A stretch of DNA of 64,000 nucleotides, taken from contig CAZVJW010000013.1 in the NCBI GenBank assembly GCA_964627535.1, forward strand, positions 1-64,000, written 5' to 3'. Position 1 is the stretch's first letter, and every line of letters starts with the position of its first letter. The position numbers and the translations under genes are program-made. This document shows, piece by piece, positions 38,101 to 45,314 of the stretch. The notes below the pieces were generated by a model that was not told the DNA's origin, did not search any database, and worked only from the letters and a program-made list of their open reading frames with translations. This DNA comes from UBA1447 sp964627535 (GTDB taxonomy: Bacteria > Bacillota > Clostridia > Oscillospirales > Acutalibacteraceae).

Positions 38101-38311
38101 GGAGAGTGTGCGGGCGCAGATGCGGATTACAGTGAAGAAACTTTTGCGCAAATACAAGTATCCGCCGGATAAGCAAGCTCATGCCGTAGAGTTAATTATT
38201 GAACAAGCCGAAAATATGGCAAGTATTTTGACATTGAATCCTGTTATTTATGAGACGGAAAATGTTTATGAAAAGGCATTAGCGGCGGAAGACGAGGCAA
38301 ATTACGAATAG
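35123..38311 (+). CDS. hsdR: Type I restriction endonuclease subunit HsdR
   Basis: A protein of about 1060 residues. The N-terminal PD-(D/E)xK nuclease is seen as RRPDVVVFINGIPLVVIELKNA (about residues 150-168). The SF2 motor follows: Walker A HTQGSGKSYSM near residue 308, VIADEAHRSQYG near 410, FIGFTGTPVE near 445, and helicase motif VI AIARVNRVFKDKPGG. The C-terminal helical region contacts HsdM/HsdS. The start is either of two GTG codons (35123 or 35135), both inside the end of the FRG gene. The gene is full length with no internal stop. It cuts DNA far from unmethylated sites after ATP-driven translocation, if a functional HsdS is supplied. Confidence 0.95.
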   Translation: MKRAVYDISTFTEDHLEQAVLEWFKDSGYQTLYGPDISPGGSFAERESFGDVVMYGRLHSALKRINRQYSDHIIDDLVKKIIRQQSLAISHNNAVLQKIITDGIDVEVRQKDGSVKTEKAYVFDMVETENNEFLAINQYTIIENGKERRPDVVVFINGIPLVVIELKNASNEGVGILEGFHQLQTYKTDIPTIFNFNAFMITSDGINAKVGTISSDFDRFMFWRTVDGNEEAPSSIPQLKVMLQGMMNKKRVLEIISKYTFFVNEEDKSFKILAGYHQYFAVKKALFKTHLSSAENGDRKVGVIWHTQGSGKSYSMLMYARQLVLELNNPTIVIITDRNDLDDQLFGTFAKSADYLRQTPKQAETRKQLRELLSVESGGIVFTTIQKFSPDESDQSVQALTERKNVIVIADEAHRSQYGLVAKEKDGKVTFGFAKHMRDTLPNASFIGFTGTPVELSDKNTPALFGEYIDIYDLTQAVKDKTTVPIYYESRIAKLDIPQDLKPKIDPEYDEIIEGQEETYSETQKRKWARLEAIVGTDNRIDVIVKDFLIHYDLRQKAMDGKVMFVAMSRRIAVKMYKKITEYRPEWHSGEVSKGTVKVIMTSSASDPQEFQMHSTTSSQKKLLAKRMKTPDDELKIVIVCDMWLTGFDVPCLHTMYIDKPMSGHNLMQAIARVNRVFKDKPGGLVVDYIGIADNLRSALSQYTSSDRKTAGLDPQIAIDLMMEKYEQIVGILHNFDYSDYVSGTAAKRIDCIVRGVDFILGKKAEDKKEFLDLVTEIGRAYALCSTSEKAQEINVEISFFKAVKAGIVKILPKGKAKKTKDQIEYEIGQLVSKSVISEEVVDILSAVGLNRPDISILSDDFLDEIKAMPQRNLALELLRRLLDGKIKAIARKNIVQARKFSEMLESAVNQYSKRSLETLEVIKALVEMAKDINNLHKRGDELGLSEDELAFYDAISENESAKEFYENDVLKQIAKELTSSIKSNMKVDWDVRESVRAQMRITVKKLLRKYKYPPDKQAHAVELIIEQAENMASILTLNPVIYETENVYEKALAAEDEANYE

Positions 38312-38848
38312 AAAGTCACACACAGTGTCCCTTTACGAAACGGGGCTTTTCTCTCCTTCAGTCTCCTATGGCGACAGCTCCCTCGTCAGATGAGCCAAGA
38401 ACGACGGGGACATCACCACAAACCGCATCGACTAAGGATGAATCCTCTGTCACATTGCGTGTGCCACCCCCTTTCGAAAGTGGGCTTTTCGGAAACGAAT
38501 CATCGAAACACAAGAAATTCTTACCGAATTTATTCGGTATCAATTTAGCAGATACCGTCTGCTGAATTTGAAAATCAAAAACAACAAACGCGTCCCTGTC
38601 ATCCTGAGCGACGCGAAGGATCTCAACAGTCAAGCCAAACGAGATTCTTCGGCGCTGAGCGCCTCTGAATGACATTCGGCGAAGCGGAACGTAATCCCTT
38701 CACCGCCGTGGGCGGTCCCCTTCCCTTTAACAAGGGACGCAGAGCAAGAACGGCGGTCTACGCGGCCTGCCACCTCGCCCTACATATGCGAGGCTTTTAC
38801 GGTAGCACCCGATTTGGCTTGCCTGTAATAGGAGAGCTGACGCCTTTA
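38312..38848. repeat. Intergenic repeat region after hsdR
   Basis: No gene supported. The stretch at 38597-38674 is bounded by TGTCATCC and GAATGACA and holds CCTGAGCGACGCGAAGGATC, a copy of a very widespread bacterial intergenic repeat; related copies are at 41039-41135 and 43866-43952. Around 38746-38775 there is AAGAACGGCGGTCTACGCGG, shared with the arrays at both ends of the island. Confidence 0.6.
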
Positions 38849-38877
38849 ACTAATCCCAAAATTTTTCAGGGATTAGT
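38849..38877. repeat. 29-bp palindrome ACTAATCCC...GGGATTAGT
   Basis: Same length and termini as the palindrome at 30673-30701, with an identical TTTTAGTGACT flank. The termini are also those of the 99-bp MITE-like elements, one of which starts 13 bp downstream. Confidence 0.7.
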
Positions 38878-38890
38878 TTTAGTGACTATG

Positions 38891-38989
38891 ACTAATTACT
38901 CATAAAAACCTAACTAAAAAATCCGCACAAAACCTCATAAATCAAAGCTTTTGTTTGATTTTTTAGAGGTTTTATAATCGTGAATTAGT
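38891..38989 (+). mobile_element. MITE-like element, 99 bp
   Basis: Bounded by ACTAATT and AATTAGT as imperfect terminal inverted repeats, with the shared core ATCAAAGCTTTTGTTTGATT and TTTTAGAGGTTTTATAATCG. The element at 41278-41376 has the same length and layout. Flanking ATG on both sides could be a 3-bp target duplication, but this is weak. It has no coding capacity. Confidence 0.6.
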
Positions 38990-39136
38990 ATGAGAGGTAG
39001 ATAAAAACTGGCGCCGCACGGCGACTGAAGATTTAATCCCCCGTTGCCGACATAACTTTTCGGCATCAAAAAGAGAATTTTCCATGCACAATATGTTGTT
39101 CGCAGCATTTAGTCTATAGTTACCTGTTAAATATGG

Positions 39137-39164
39137 TTGACTTTTTATTTAAGTGATGTATAAT
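39137..39164 (+). promoter_or_regulatory. Sigma-A-type promoter of the AAA ATPase gene
   Basis: TTGACT, 16 bp, TATAAT, about 40 bp before the start codon. Confidence 0.65.
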
Positions 39165-39202
39165 TAACTTAATTACGATACGGTTAATTGTTGAGGGAGT
39201 GA

Positions 39203-40600
39203 ATGAATATGTTTATAGGAAGAGAAAGAGAACTCACACACTTAAATAAACTTTACAGCAGTAACAAATTTGAGTTTGCAGTTATTTACGGGCGGCGGCG
39301 TATTGGCAAAACAACGCTGATAAATGAGTTTATAAAAGATAAGCAGGCAATCTGCTATACCGGGGTTGAAGGCAACGAAAAAGAAAACCTGGAAGGGTTA
39401 AGCAAAAGTATATATTCAATTTCCAATAAATTCTCGGAATCTACATCAAGCTTTGCAAGCTATAGGGATGCGTTGGAAACAGTTTTTAGAATAGCCGAGA
39501 AAAGCAGGATTGTTCTTGTTGTTGACGAATACCCCTATATTGCTGAGAGTTACGCTGCCCTTTCATCTGTTCTCCAAGTTCTGATTGATAAAAACAAAGA
39601 CACCTCAAAGCTATTTCTAATTTTATGCGGATCTTCTTTGTCATTTATGGAAAATCAGGTTCTCGGTTATAAAAGTCCGCTGTTCGGAAGACGGACGGCG
39701 CAGTATAAGCTGAATCCTTTTAATTTTTTTGAGGTAATAAAATTTTATAATAACTTCAATTATGTTGACTTGGCAACCGTTTTCGGGGTTACAGGCGGGG
39801 TACCGATGTATATGGCGATGTTTGACGACAAGCTTAGTGTTGCCGATAATATTAAAAACAACTTTTTGGAGCCGAATTCGTATTTATTTGAAGAGCCTGC
39901 AAACCTCATCAAGCAGGAATGCCGCGACCCTGCACAATATAATTCCATCATTAGAGCTATTGCCACGGGCTCGTCAAGATTTTCCGAGATTTGTTCAAAA
40001 ACCGGAATAGGCGGTGATTTATGCTCAAGTTATCTGAAAAAATTGATTGTTATCGGCATTGTAAAAAAGGAGATGCCATTTGGCACAAAAAGCACCCGTA
40101 AAACAATATATAAGATAGAAGACTCTATGTTTCGTTTTTGGTACCGGTTTATTCCGGAAAATTTAGCGATGATAAATATGGGGCAGAGCGATGTTGTATA
40201 TAAAAAAATAGAGGAACAGATTTCGTCGTTTATGGGTCCCGTATTCGAAGAAATATGCAAACAATATTTATGGCAGTTGAATATTAGAGGCAAAGCAGCA
40301 ATTTCTTTCACCAACCTCGGCAGATGGTGGGGAAATGATCCTATCAGAAAAACCGAAACCGAGGTAGACATCGTTGCTGAAGGTGATGAAGGCAATATAT
40401 TGTTGTGCGAATGCAAATGGACTAACGAAAAAGTCAATACAGGAAATCTTGAAACCCTGGTCGAGCGCAGCCGTCTATTCAGCTATAAACAGGCTCATCT
40501 TTATATGTTTGCTAAAGCCGGATACCATAGAAGCTGTATTGAAAAAGCTCAAATGCTTGGCAACGTTACTTTGGTGACATACGATGAAATGATGCGGTAG
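39203..40600 (+). CDS. AAA ATPase with C-terminal DUF234 nuclease-like domain
   Basis: About 465 residues. The N-terminus FIGRERELTHLNKLY leads into Walker A VIYGRRRIGKTTLINEF (about residues 28-44), with Walker B VLVVDEYPYIAES near residue 110. After a winged-helix-like linker the C-terminal DUF234 domain contains EVDIVAEGDEGNILLCECKW, which fits a PD-(D/E)xK nuclease-like core. The second ATG (39209) has better spacing to GAGGGAG and may be the real start. These archaeal-ATPase-type proteins are common in bacteria with unknown function and have been suggested to act in genome defence or mobile-element biology. It sits in the same repeat-bounded island as the RM genes. Confidence 0.85.
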   Translation: MNMFIGRERELTHLNKLYSSNKFEFAVIYGRRRIGKTTLINEFIKDKQAICYTGVEGNEKENLEGLSKSIYSISNKFSESTSSFASYRDALETVFRIAEKSRIVLVVDEYPYIAESYAALSSVLQVLIDKNKDTSKLFLILCGSSLSFMENQVLGYKSPLFGRRTAQYKLNPFNFFEVIKFYNNFNYVDLATVFGVTGGVPMYMAMFDDKLSVADNIKNNFLEPNSYLFEEPANLIKQECRDPAQYNSIIRAIATGSSRFSEICSKTGIGGDLCSSYLKKLIVIGIVKKEMPFGTKSTRKTIYKIEDSMFRFWYRFIPENLAMINMGQSDVVYKKIEEQISSFMGPVFEEICKQYLWQLNIRGKAAISFTNLGRWWGNDPIRKTETEVDIVAEGDEGNILLCECKWTNEKVNTGNLETLVERSRLFSYKQAHLYMFAKAGYHRSCIEKAQMLGNVTLVTYDEMMR

Positions 40601-40616
40601 AAAAAATGCAATCCCA

Positions 40617-41152
40617 CTACGCCAGATGTTAGACATTAGATTTTAGACGGTAGACGAAGAACGGCGGGTCTACCTCTCCGACTACGCCAGACATTAGATG
40701 TTAGACGGTAGCTAAAGAACGACGTTCTATGCGGCCTGCAACCCCAGCTAAAGCCGAGCTTTAGCTCCAGCTAAAGCCGAGCTTTAGCTCCAGTTAAACC
40801 CAACAATACAACACGGCAANNNNNNNNNNNNNNNNNNNNNNNNNNNNNNNNNNNNNNNNNNNNNNNNNNNNNNNNNNNNNNNNNNNNNNNNNNNNNNNNN
40901 NNNNNNNNNNNNNNNNNNNTTAGACATTAGATGTTAGACGGTAGATAAAGAACGACGTTCTATGCGGCCTGCCACTCCAGCTAAAGCCGAGCTTTAGCTC
41001 CAGTTAAACCCAACAATACAACACGGCAAACGCATCCCTGTCATCCTGAGCGAAGCGAAGGATCTCAGCTTTCAAGCCAGACGAGATTCTTCGGCGCTGT
41101 ACGCCTCTAGCCACAAGTATGTGTCTGTGATGACATAGGCGAGGCAAGAACG
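40617..41152. repeat. Right repeat array with tandem duplication around an assembly gap
   Basis: No gene. A 29-bp unit (40617-40645) is the exact reverse complement of 30453-30481, and ACATAGGCGAGGCAAGAACG (41133-41152) of 30313-30332. A unit of about 110 bp (TTAGACATTAGATGTTAGAC ... CAATACAACACGGCAA) occurs on both sides of the N-run, at 40690-40819 and 40920-41029. It includes palindromic AGCTAAAGCCGAGCTTTAGCT. A CCTGAGCGAAGCGAAGGATC repeat fills 41039-41135. Confidence 0.75.
40820..40919. other. Assembly gap of 100 Ns
   Basis: Exactly 100 Ns, the usual placeholder for a gap of unknown size, placed between two copies of a tandem repeat. The true length and copy number here are unknown. Confidence 0.98.
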
Positions 41153-41212
41153 ACAGATGCCCCTCGGAGCTACCTGTTAATGAACCCCCATAATTGGTCA
41201 TAGGTGTTTTTA

Positions 41213-41236
41213 GGAGCGTGCCCGCGGGCACGCTCC
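41213..41236. terminator. Second copy of the 24-bp GC palindrome
   Basis: Identical to the groESL terminator stem (30279-30302). It is followed by CTTTG rather than a full T-run, and no plus-strand gene ends just before it, so it may be a repeat rather than a working terminator. Confidence 0.6.
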
Positions 41237-41277
41237 TTTGTTCATAGGGTATTCATTGATTGTTTTTTTACTATTAT

Positions 41278-41376
41278 ACTAATCCCTCTTTAAAACATAG
41301 CTAATAATTCAACACAAAAACTCATTCATCAAAGGTTTCCGCTTGATTTCATGGAGGTTTTAAAATCGGGATTAGT
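41278..41376 (+). mobile_element. MITE-like element, 99 bp
   Basis: ACTAATCCC at the left and GGGATTAGT at the right form matching terminal inverted repeats, extended by TTTAAAAC on the left and GTTTTAAA on the right. The interior has ATCAAAGGTTTCCGCTTGAT, a small hairpin shared with other copies. It ends just before the CX5R phosphatase gene. Confidence 0.7.
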
Positions 41377-41391
41377 ATTTAACCACAGGAA

Positions 41392-41874
41392 TCATCCGCG
41401 GGCTTCCATAATTTTATTGTGCAGCGCCTGTCTGCTTCTTTCCAGCAGAGCCTTGGTGTTTTTGGGCACTATCCCATAAGCTGCCAGCACCTGTTCGTAG
41501 CATAACGGGTTCGGGCTGTATCTGCAGTCATCCCATATATAACTGTCATCCATTTTGTTCCCTCTGACGATTGCGGCGGCTGTGGCGGAGCTGCGCGATA
41601 TTCCGGCGCTGCAGCAAACAATCAGTACATCGGCTTTATCCATGACTCCATCGGCAAATTCCTTTATTCTCAGCGCCGTTTTTTCATCCATTGATTTTGG
41701 GTCGCGCGGTAACAGTACATCCGCAACATGGAGTTCCAATATTTTATAAACACAGTCTTCGGGGTATTGTACCTTATCCCCGGGATAATCATAAAACGCG
41801 ATGATCCCGTATTTTTTTCCTTCTCTAATCTCGAACGGAACCTCTTTGCGGGAACAAATGATGAGTTCGCACAT
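41392..41874 (-). CDS. Tyrosine/dual-specificity phosphatase-like protein
   Basis: I take the ATG with GAGG eight bases upstream, giving 160 residues, instead of an in-frame start that would overlap the preceding gene. The signature CX5R is present as CSAGISRS (Cys88, Arg94), preceded by the hydrophobic strand ADVLIVC, as in protein tyrosine and dual-specificity phosphatases; DVLLPRDP may hold the general acid. It is 10 bp after the second PHP gene in a three-gene operon, so all three products are predicted phosphoesterases. The target could be a phosphoprotein or a small phosphorylated compound. Confidence 0.78.
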   Translation of the reverse strand: MCELIICSRKEVPFEIREGKKYGIIAFYDYPGDKVQYPEDCVYKILELHVADVLLPRDPKSMDEKTALRIKEFADGVMDKADVLIVCCSAGISRSSATAAAIVRGNKMDDSYIWDDCRYSPNPLCYEQVLAAYGIVPKNTKALLERSRQALHNKIMEARG

Positions 41875-41884
41875 CTCTATTTCC

Positions 41885-42841
41885 TCATTCCATATACAAT
41901 TCATCAAGAAAATATGCTCTTGTATTCGCTCTTCTCCCCCGCTCGTCCGTCACTTCCAACCTGAAATAAATATCCGTCGGGTCGATGTCGAAATCCGCAG
42001 CGGTTACCGTCTCTGCTTCGGGCGCGTTCACAACACCGCCGTGTCTGCCGGCAGTGCTTAAGGTAATTCGGACAGCCGGCGAGCATTTCAGGGTCACTTT
42101 ATTATCTTCAATAGTGAGTTCGGTTATTGCCGGCCCGGCGGAGGTGTAAAAATCGCCTTTTTGAATTGCCGCCATAATCGCGGGGTAGGTCAATTCACCG
42201 GCTTTTATCATGATAAAACCGCCGAAGGAATCGTTATAGGGGCCGTCCATCGGTAATTTATTGTGATTATCGTCTGTCGCAACACAGTATAAACGCTTGC
42301 CCAGGCGCAGCAGTGTATCATACACCTGCGTTTGGTTGCCGTCTATGCCAACGCGGTGATAGCAGGTGTAGTTAAAAATCTCCGCTGCGAACAGCCCTTC
42401 CAGGCTCCTATAGTCATCCATCGTCTGCAGCGACCAGTACGGATGGTTATAACATACTTTAAATCCGTTTTCATTCAGTTGCCGGATGAAGCGGTTGACA
42501 CCGTCCTTGTCCGTATATTCCGGTTTAGGCAATACAATCTGCCGTTCGCCGTTGTCTGTTGCCCAGGCGTTAAAATGGTAGCAGGGCTTAAGGTGATTGA
42601 CTGTGCCTTCCCGGGAGCCGAAGCCGATTTCGTAACCGTTAAGCGCGAGAAAATCCGCGTCCGTCAAATCGTTATGCACGATAAACTTTTCGTGGTCGGT
42701 GTAAGCAAGTACCGAATAACCCTGCTTTTTGTATGCTTCTTTGAGTTCTTCCGGCGTCAGCCTGCCATCGGACAGGACGCTGTGGCAGTGCATGTTGGCT
42801 TTGTAATATTTGCCGCTTTCGGGCAAAAGAAACTTCTTCAT
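41885..42841 (-). CDS. PHP-domain metal-dependent phosphoesterase (copy 2)
   Basis: A 318-residue PHP protein: MHCHSVLSDGRLTPEEL near residue 17 gives the first metal ligands, YTDHEKF near residue 47 the next, NHPYW near residue 146 and the DNHNK region near residue 195 later ones. About 70 residues at the end form an extra beta-rich domain (KVTLKCSPAVRITLSTAG) typical of secreted or stand-alone PHP proteins. It is closely similar along its whole length to the neighbour upstream, so the pair is a tandem duplication. PHP enzymes hydrolyse phosphate esters such as histidinol phosphate or nucleotides; the substrate here is unknown. Confidence 0.88.
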   Translation of the reverse strand: MKKFLLPESGKYYKANMHCHSVLSDGRLTPEELKEAYKKQGYSVLAYTDHEKFIVHNDLTDADFLALNGYEIGFGSREGTVNHLKPCYHFNAWATDNGERQIVLPKPEYTDKDGVNRFIRQLNENGFKVCYNHPYWSLQTMDDYRSLEGLFAAEIFNYTCYHRVGIDGNQTQVYDTLLRLGKRLYCVATDDNHNKLPMDGPYNDSFGGFIMIKAGELTYPAIMAAIQKGDFYTSAGPAITELTIEDNKVTLKCSPAVRITLSTAGRHGGVVNAPEAETVTAADFDIDPTDIYFRLEVTDERGRRANTRAYFLDELYME

Positions 42842-42873
42842 AAGTCACTCCATTCAAAGTAATGCGTGCTTTA

Positions 42874-43827
42874 TCAATCTGCCAACTCATCAAGAAAATA
42901 TGCTCTTGAATTCGCGCGTTTTCCCCGCTCGTCGGTAACCTCTAACCGGATATATTTGTCAGTGGGATTAATCTCAAATTCGGCTTCGGTTATTGTTTCG
43001 CCTTCAGGGGCATTGACAACCCCGCAGCGCCTTCCCGCGGTGCTCATAATAATTCTGACCGCAGGCGAGCACTTTATTTTGACGATATTTTCTTCGGCAT
43101 ACAATTCATTGATTGCCGGGCCTGCAGAAGCATAAAATTCGCCGTTTTTTATTGCTTTCATTACCGTATCATAGTCCAAATTTACGGCTTTAACCATGAT
43201 AAATCCGCCGAACGAATCATTTAAAGGATGGCCAAACGGCTTTGCGTCATGGTTGTCATCCGAGGCAATACAGTACAGTCTTTTACCGAGACGGAGCATG
43301 GTATCATAAACCTGGGTTTGATTGCCGTCGACTCCGTCGCCGTTATATGCGCTGAAGTTGAATATTTCCATTGCAAACAAACCTTCAAGCTCTCTGTAAT
43401 CATCCATATTCTGCAATGACCAATAAGGGTGATTGTAGCAAACAAGAAAGCCTCCCCCGTTAAGTTCCTTAACGAAGCTGTTAATCCCTTCTATATCTCC
43501 GTAAACAGGTTTTGGCAAAACAGCGCTGTTGTCCTTATTCGTCAAGGCAAAGCAGTTGAAATGATAGCATCTTCTGAAATGGCCGTCATCAACAGCCCAA
43601 TCGCTTATATCAACCTCATAACTGTTGATCGCGAGAAAATCCTCATCACATAAATCGTTGTGAGTATAAAAGTTTTCGTGGTCCGAAAAGGCTATTATTG
43701 AATATCCGCGTTTCATATACTCTGCTTTTAAAGTTTCGGGTGTTAACCGGCCATCCGATAATGTGCTGTGGCAATGCATATTTGCTTTATAGAAACTTCC
43801 GTTTTCGGGCAAAAGATAATGTTTCAT
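42874..43827 (-). CDS. PHP-domain metal-dependent phosphoesterase (copy 1)
   Basis: A 317-residue paralogue of the next gene, with the same layout: ANMHCHSTLSDGRLTPE at the N-terminus, FSDHENF, VCYNHPYWSLQNMDDYREL, SDDNHDAKPFGHPLND, and a C-terminal beta domain ending SRAYFLDEL. All predicted metal ligands are kept in both copies, so both may be active. It is first in the operon, with AAAGGATGA upstream, and 32 bp from the second copy. A widespread GAGCGAAG-type intergenic repeat lies upstream. Confidence 0.88.
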   Translation of the reverse strand: MKHYLLPENGSFYKANMHCHSTLSDGRLTPETLKAEYMKRGYSIIAFSDHENFYTHNDLCDEDFLAINSYEVDISDWAVDDGHFRRCYHFNCFALTNKDNSAVLPKPVYGDIEGINSFVKELNGGGFLVCYNHPYWSLQNMDDYRELEGLFAMEIFNFSAYNGDGVDGNQTQVYDTMLRLGKRLYCIASDDNHDAKPFGHPLNDSFGGFIMVKAVNLDYDTVMKAIKNGEFYASAGPAINELYAEENIVKIKCSPAVRIIMSTAGRRCGVVNAPEGETITEAEFEINPTDKYIRLEVTDERGKRANSRAYFLDELAD

Positions 43828-43865
43828 AAAATCATCCTTTAATGTTACTTTCTGATAATAAATGT

Positions 43866-43952
43866 GTCATTCTGAACGCAGTGAAGAATCTTTCTTGATT
43901 TAAGGATCAAGATCCTTCGTCGCAAAGGCCACAAGTGTGTGGCCGGGATGAC
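43866..43952. repeat. Copy of the widespread TGTCATTCTGA(G)CG intergenic repeat
   Basis: Starts TGTCATTCTGAACGCAGTGA and ends GGGATGACA, so the ends can pair as a long imperfect hairpin. Related to the copies at 38597-38674 and 41039-41135. Confidence 0.6.
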
Positions 43953-43963
43953 AACGAAGCAAA

Positions 43964-43991
43964 GCCCCGCAGTCGGCAAAGACGGCGGGGC
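43964..43991 (-). terminator. Possible terminator of the kor operon
   Basis: GCCCCGC and GCGGGGC can pair just downstream of korC on the minus strand, followed by CTTTGCTT, a weak U-tract. Confidence 0.45.
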
Positions 43992-44001
43992 CATGTGCTG
44001 T

Positions 44002-44538
44002 TCAACTGTTCATACCGAGTTCTATCGCTTCCATATTCTTCGGGACAAGGTGCTGCTTGCGGGGCGGCACAATTTTCTCGATTGTTTTTTGCATGGTTTC
44101 CTTTGAACAGAAGTTCGTGAGTTGAAGCATTTTACCCATCAAAATGATATTTGCGAGCCCTTTCAGACCTTTTTCCTCTGCAAGTCCTGTCGCCGATACA
44201 TAATAAGCGGAAATGTCGTCACGCACTACTTTTTTATCGACAAGCGTACTGTCAATAATCACAATGCCGCCGGGCACAACAGTATCAATAAACTTTTCAT
44301 ATGACGGCAGATTCATAACGATTAAAACATTAGGATTGCTGACAAGAGGAGAACAAATCGGCTCATCGGATATACAAACGCTGCAGTTTGCTGTACCTCC
44401 GCGCATCTCGGGCCCGTAGGACGGAAGCCATGAGACCTCTTTGCCGTCAATAAGCCCGGCATAGGCAATAACCTTACCCATAAACAGTATCCCCTGCCCG
44501 CCGAAGCCGGCGAGGACCGAGTTCATATCCTTCATCAT
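44002..44538 (-). CDS. korC: 2-oxoacid:ferredoxin oxidoreductase, gamma subunit
   Basis: A 178-residue subunit with SVLAGFGGQGILFMGKVIAY at the N-terminus and WLPSYGPEMRGGTANCSVCIS, the signature of the gamma domain of 2-oxoacid ferredoxin oxidoreductases. It binds CoA with the other subunits and completes the DABC set, which turns a 2-oxoacid into acyl-CoA and CO2 with reduction of ferredoxin. Its ATG overlaps the beta-subunit stop by 4 bp. Separate alpha, beta, gamma and delta genes match 2-oxoglutarate (Kor) or branched-chain (Vor) enzymes. Confidence 0.9.
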   Translation of the reverse strand: MMKDMNSVLAGFGGQGILFMGKVIAYAGLIDGKEVSWLPSYGPEMRGGTANCSVCISDEPICSPLVSNPNVLIVMNLPSYEKFIDTVVPGGIVIIDSTLVDKKVVRDDISAYYVSATGLAEEKGLKGLANIILMGKMLQLTNFCSKETMQKTIEKIVPPRKQHLVPKNMEAIELGMNS

Positions 44539-45314
44539 TGAGCCGCCTCCTTTACGCTCGCTTCGGCAACCACATCAGCAGTTTTATCTTTATAAACGCC
44601 CAAAGGATAATAAGGGAGCATATTTTCGCGAAGCCAGCCAAGCGCCTCATTGGGCGCCAAACCCCAATTTGTGGGGCAGGAGGATATCACTTCAACAATC
44701 GAAAATCCGATACCGTCAATTTGAGTCTGGAATGCTTTTTTCAGCGCTTTTTTCGCACGGTTGACATTTTTCACACAGTCAACGGCAACTCTTTCGGCAT
44801 ATGCTGTGCCATCCAATGTGGAAAGCAATTCGCAAACCCTGATTGGGTACCCGGCGGTTTTAACATCCCTGCCGTAAGGTGTTGTTTGCGTTATTTGGTT
44901 TGGTAATGAAGTCGGAGCCATTTGTCCGCCTGTCATGCCGTATATCGCATTATTGACAAACACAACGGTAATGTTTTCGCCTCTGGTTGCGGCGTGAACG
45001 GTTTCCGCGGTGCCAATGGCGGCAAGGTCGCCGTCGCCCTGATAGGTAAACACAACGCTGTCCGGAACAGAGCGTTTGATGCCGGTTGCAATCGCCGGCG
45101 CTCTGCCGTGCGGGGATTGAATCATATCGCAGGCAAAATAATTATACGCCATAACCGCGCAGCCAACGGGTGCCACGCCAACTGTTCTGCCTTCAATGCC
45201 CAACTCGTCAATACACTCCGCGACAAGGCGGTGGATGATGCCGTGCGTACAGCCGGGGCAGTAATGAAGCGGCGCATCGGTTAAAGCCTTTGGTTTTTGA
45301 AAAACAACAGCCAT
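44535..45314 (-). CDS. korB: 2-oxoacid:ferredoxin oxidoreductase, beta (TPP-binding) subunit
   Basis: A 259-residue subunit with the thiamine diphosphate motif GDGDLAAIGTAETVHAATRG followed by VVFVNNAIYGMTGGQMAPTS, and Cys residues in HYCPGCTHGIIHR that may serve the cluster or cofactor site. It overlaps both neighbours (1 bp with korA, 4 bp with korC), so translation is coupled. The TPP active site acts on the 2-oxoacid. The KorB-like opening PKALTDAPLHYCPGCTHG favours 2-oxoglutarate or a branched-chain oxoacid over pyruvate, but substrate cannot be fixed by eye. Confidence 0.92.
   Translation of the reverse strand: MAVVFQKPKALTDAPLHYCPGCTHGIIHRLVAECIDELGIEGRTVGVAPVGCAVMAYNYFACDMIQSPHGRAPAIATGIKRSVPDSVVFTYQGDGDLAAIGTAETVHAATRGENITVVFVNNAIYGMTGGQMAPTSLPNQITQTTPYGRDVKTAGYPIRVCELLSTLDGTAYAERVAVDCVKNVNRAKKALKKAFQTQIDGIGFSIVEVISSCPTNWGLAPNEALGWLRENMLPYYPLGVYKDKTADVVAEASVKEAAQ

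Noticed and set aside
38368..38905. Two plus-strand open frames in the gap after hsdR
   Set aside because: Both lie in repeat sequence, have no ribosome binding site and no homology.
42332..42862. Plus-strand open frame of 176 codons
   Set aside because: Antisense to the second PHP gene and not like any known protein.
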